Shown here piece by piece: positions 5,001 through 5,506 of a stretch of DNA of 5,506 bases. The DNA comes from Spirochaetota bacterium (GTDB taxonomy: Bacteria; Spirochaetota; Spirochaetia; Treponematales; Breznakiellaceae). The stretch covers positions 1 through 5,506 of the forward strand of contig JAEWSV010000283.1 in the NCBI GenBank assembly GCA_023398155.1, read 5' to 3'. The notes beneath the pieces are model-generated. The model was not told where the DNA came from and did not search any database. It was given only the letters and a program-made list of their open reading frames with translations. Position 1 is the stretch's first letter. Each line of letters opens with the position of its first letter. A program made the position numbers and the translations under genes.

Positions 5001-5506
5001 GTGAGATACGAAGACGCGGTGTTTTACCATATGTATCCGCTCGGGGCCCTGGGCGCGCCCCGAGAGAACGACGGAGTCGCCGCCCCGCAGAATCGCCTCG
5101 CCCGCGTCGCCGATTGGATACCGGCGCTGGAACGCGTCGGCGCGAACTCGCTGCTCCTGGGGCCGGTCTTCCAGTCGGAACGGCACGGCTACGATACGAC
5201 GGACTATCGGACCGTAGATCGGCGTCTCGGAACGAACGCCGACCTCGCCTCCCTGGCCGCGGAACTTCGGCGGCGCGGGATCTCGCTCGTCCTGGACGCC
5301 GTCTTCAACCACGTCGGACGGAGCCATCCCTTCGTGCGCGACGTGGCGGAACGGGGGGCTGCGTCTCCCTACGCCCGCTGGATCGCCGGTTACGACCCGT
5401 CGCGGCCGGGGCAGGGAGGACTCCCTTTCGCGTACGACACCTGGGCCGGCCACGACGGCCTCGTCCGTCTGGATACGGCCAACGCGGAGGTGCGCGAGCA
5501 CCTCAT
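5001..5506 (+). CDS. GH13 alpha-amylase-family glycosidase, 5' part only
   Basis: An open frame from GTG 5001 to the window edge gives 168 complete codons of what is usually a 400-600-residue enzyme. No signal peptide is seen; the barrel begins at once (AVFYHMYPLG at 6-15), so a cytoplasmic enzyme is likely. Recognisable GH13 blocks are WIPALERVGANSLLLGPVF (39-57), HGYDTTDYRTVDRRLGT (62-78), and conserved region I LDAVFNHVG (98-106) with Asp99, Asn103 and His104. FAYDTWAGHDGLVRLDTAN (143-161) matches the segment before region II in cyclomaltodextrinase / neopullulanase-like intracellular enzymes. The catalytic nucleophile and acid (regions II and III) lie beyond the edge, so activity and exact specificity cannot be judged; hydrolysis of maltodextrins or related alpha-glucans is the expectation. 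The gene is missed when only ATG starts are considered. It sits 27 bases behind the TetR gene and probably shares its promoter. Confidence 0.92.
   Translation, partial: MRYEDAVFYHMYPLGALGAPRENDGVAAPQNRLARVADWIPALERVGANSLLLGPVFQSERHGYDTTDYRTVDRRLGTNADLASLAAELRRRGISLVLDAVFNHVGRSHPFVRDVAERGAASPYARWIAGYDPSRPGQGGLPFAYDTWAGHDGLVRLDTANAEVREHL

Noticed and set aside
4668..5501. Minus-strand open frame across the TetR-GH13 junction
   Set aside because: It is antisense to two clear genes and their intergenic signals and shows no domain.
1..5506. CRISPR arrays, tRNA or rRNA genes, insertion sequences, attachment sites
   Set aside because: No regularly spaced repeats, cloverleaf-like sequences, transposase genes or flanking inverted repeats were found; almost all of the window is accounted for by the listed genes.

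Overview
The window is a densely coding, GC-rich stretch of bacterial DNA with eight genes: five complete ones plus a complete TetR regulator and two cut by the window edges counted separately below. In total nine coding regions are annotated, and no gap exceeds about 185 bases. The content suggests a fermentative anaerobe. The DRTGG / CBS-ATPase / DRTGG / PHP gene set is one I associate from memory with Spirochaetota, Clostridia and Thermotogota, where it often lies near electron-bifurcating [FeFe]-hydrogenase genes. A GC-rich spirochaete is my best guess, but no rRNA or other phylogenetic marker is present, so this is a weak inference.

Left block (1-3529, + strand). Six genes sit head to tail and look like one operon: the C-terminal part of a left-handed beta-helix protein of the gamma-carbonic-anhydrase-like family, a small DRTGG-type protein, a Cof-type HAD phosphatase, a protein with two CBS domains fused to an RsbT-like GHKL ATPase domain, a second small DRTGG protein, and a PHP-family metal-dependent phosphoesterase. 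Three of the five junctions are 4-base ATGA stop/start overlaps, one gap is 6 bases and the last is 31 bases, so translational coupling is likely. CBS and DRTGG domains are known to co-occur in nucleotide-sensing proteins. An adenylate-responsive signalling module of two DRTGG subunits, a CBS-ATPase and a PHP enzyme is the most interesting reading of this block. Its biochemical role is not known to me, and no hydrogenase gene is visible in the window.

Middle (3555-4220, - strand). A cytidylate-kinase-like P-loop protein converges on the PHP gene with only 25 bases between the two stops. It has a very strong ribosome binding site and a plausible promoter.

Right block (4368-5506, + strand). 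A TetR-family regulator is preceded by an 18-base perfect palindrome that fills the spacer of its own sigma-70-type promoter, a textbook autorepression layout. The start codon lies almost at the predicted transcription start, so the message is probably leaderless or nearly so. After 27 bases a GH13 alpha-amylase-family gene starts at a GTG with a strong Shine-Dalgarno sequence and runs off the right edge. TetR and the glycosidase probably share the operator-controlled promoter.
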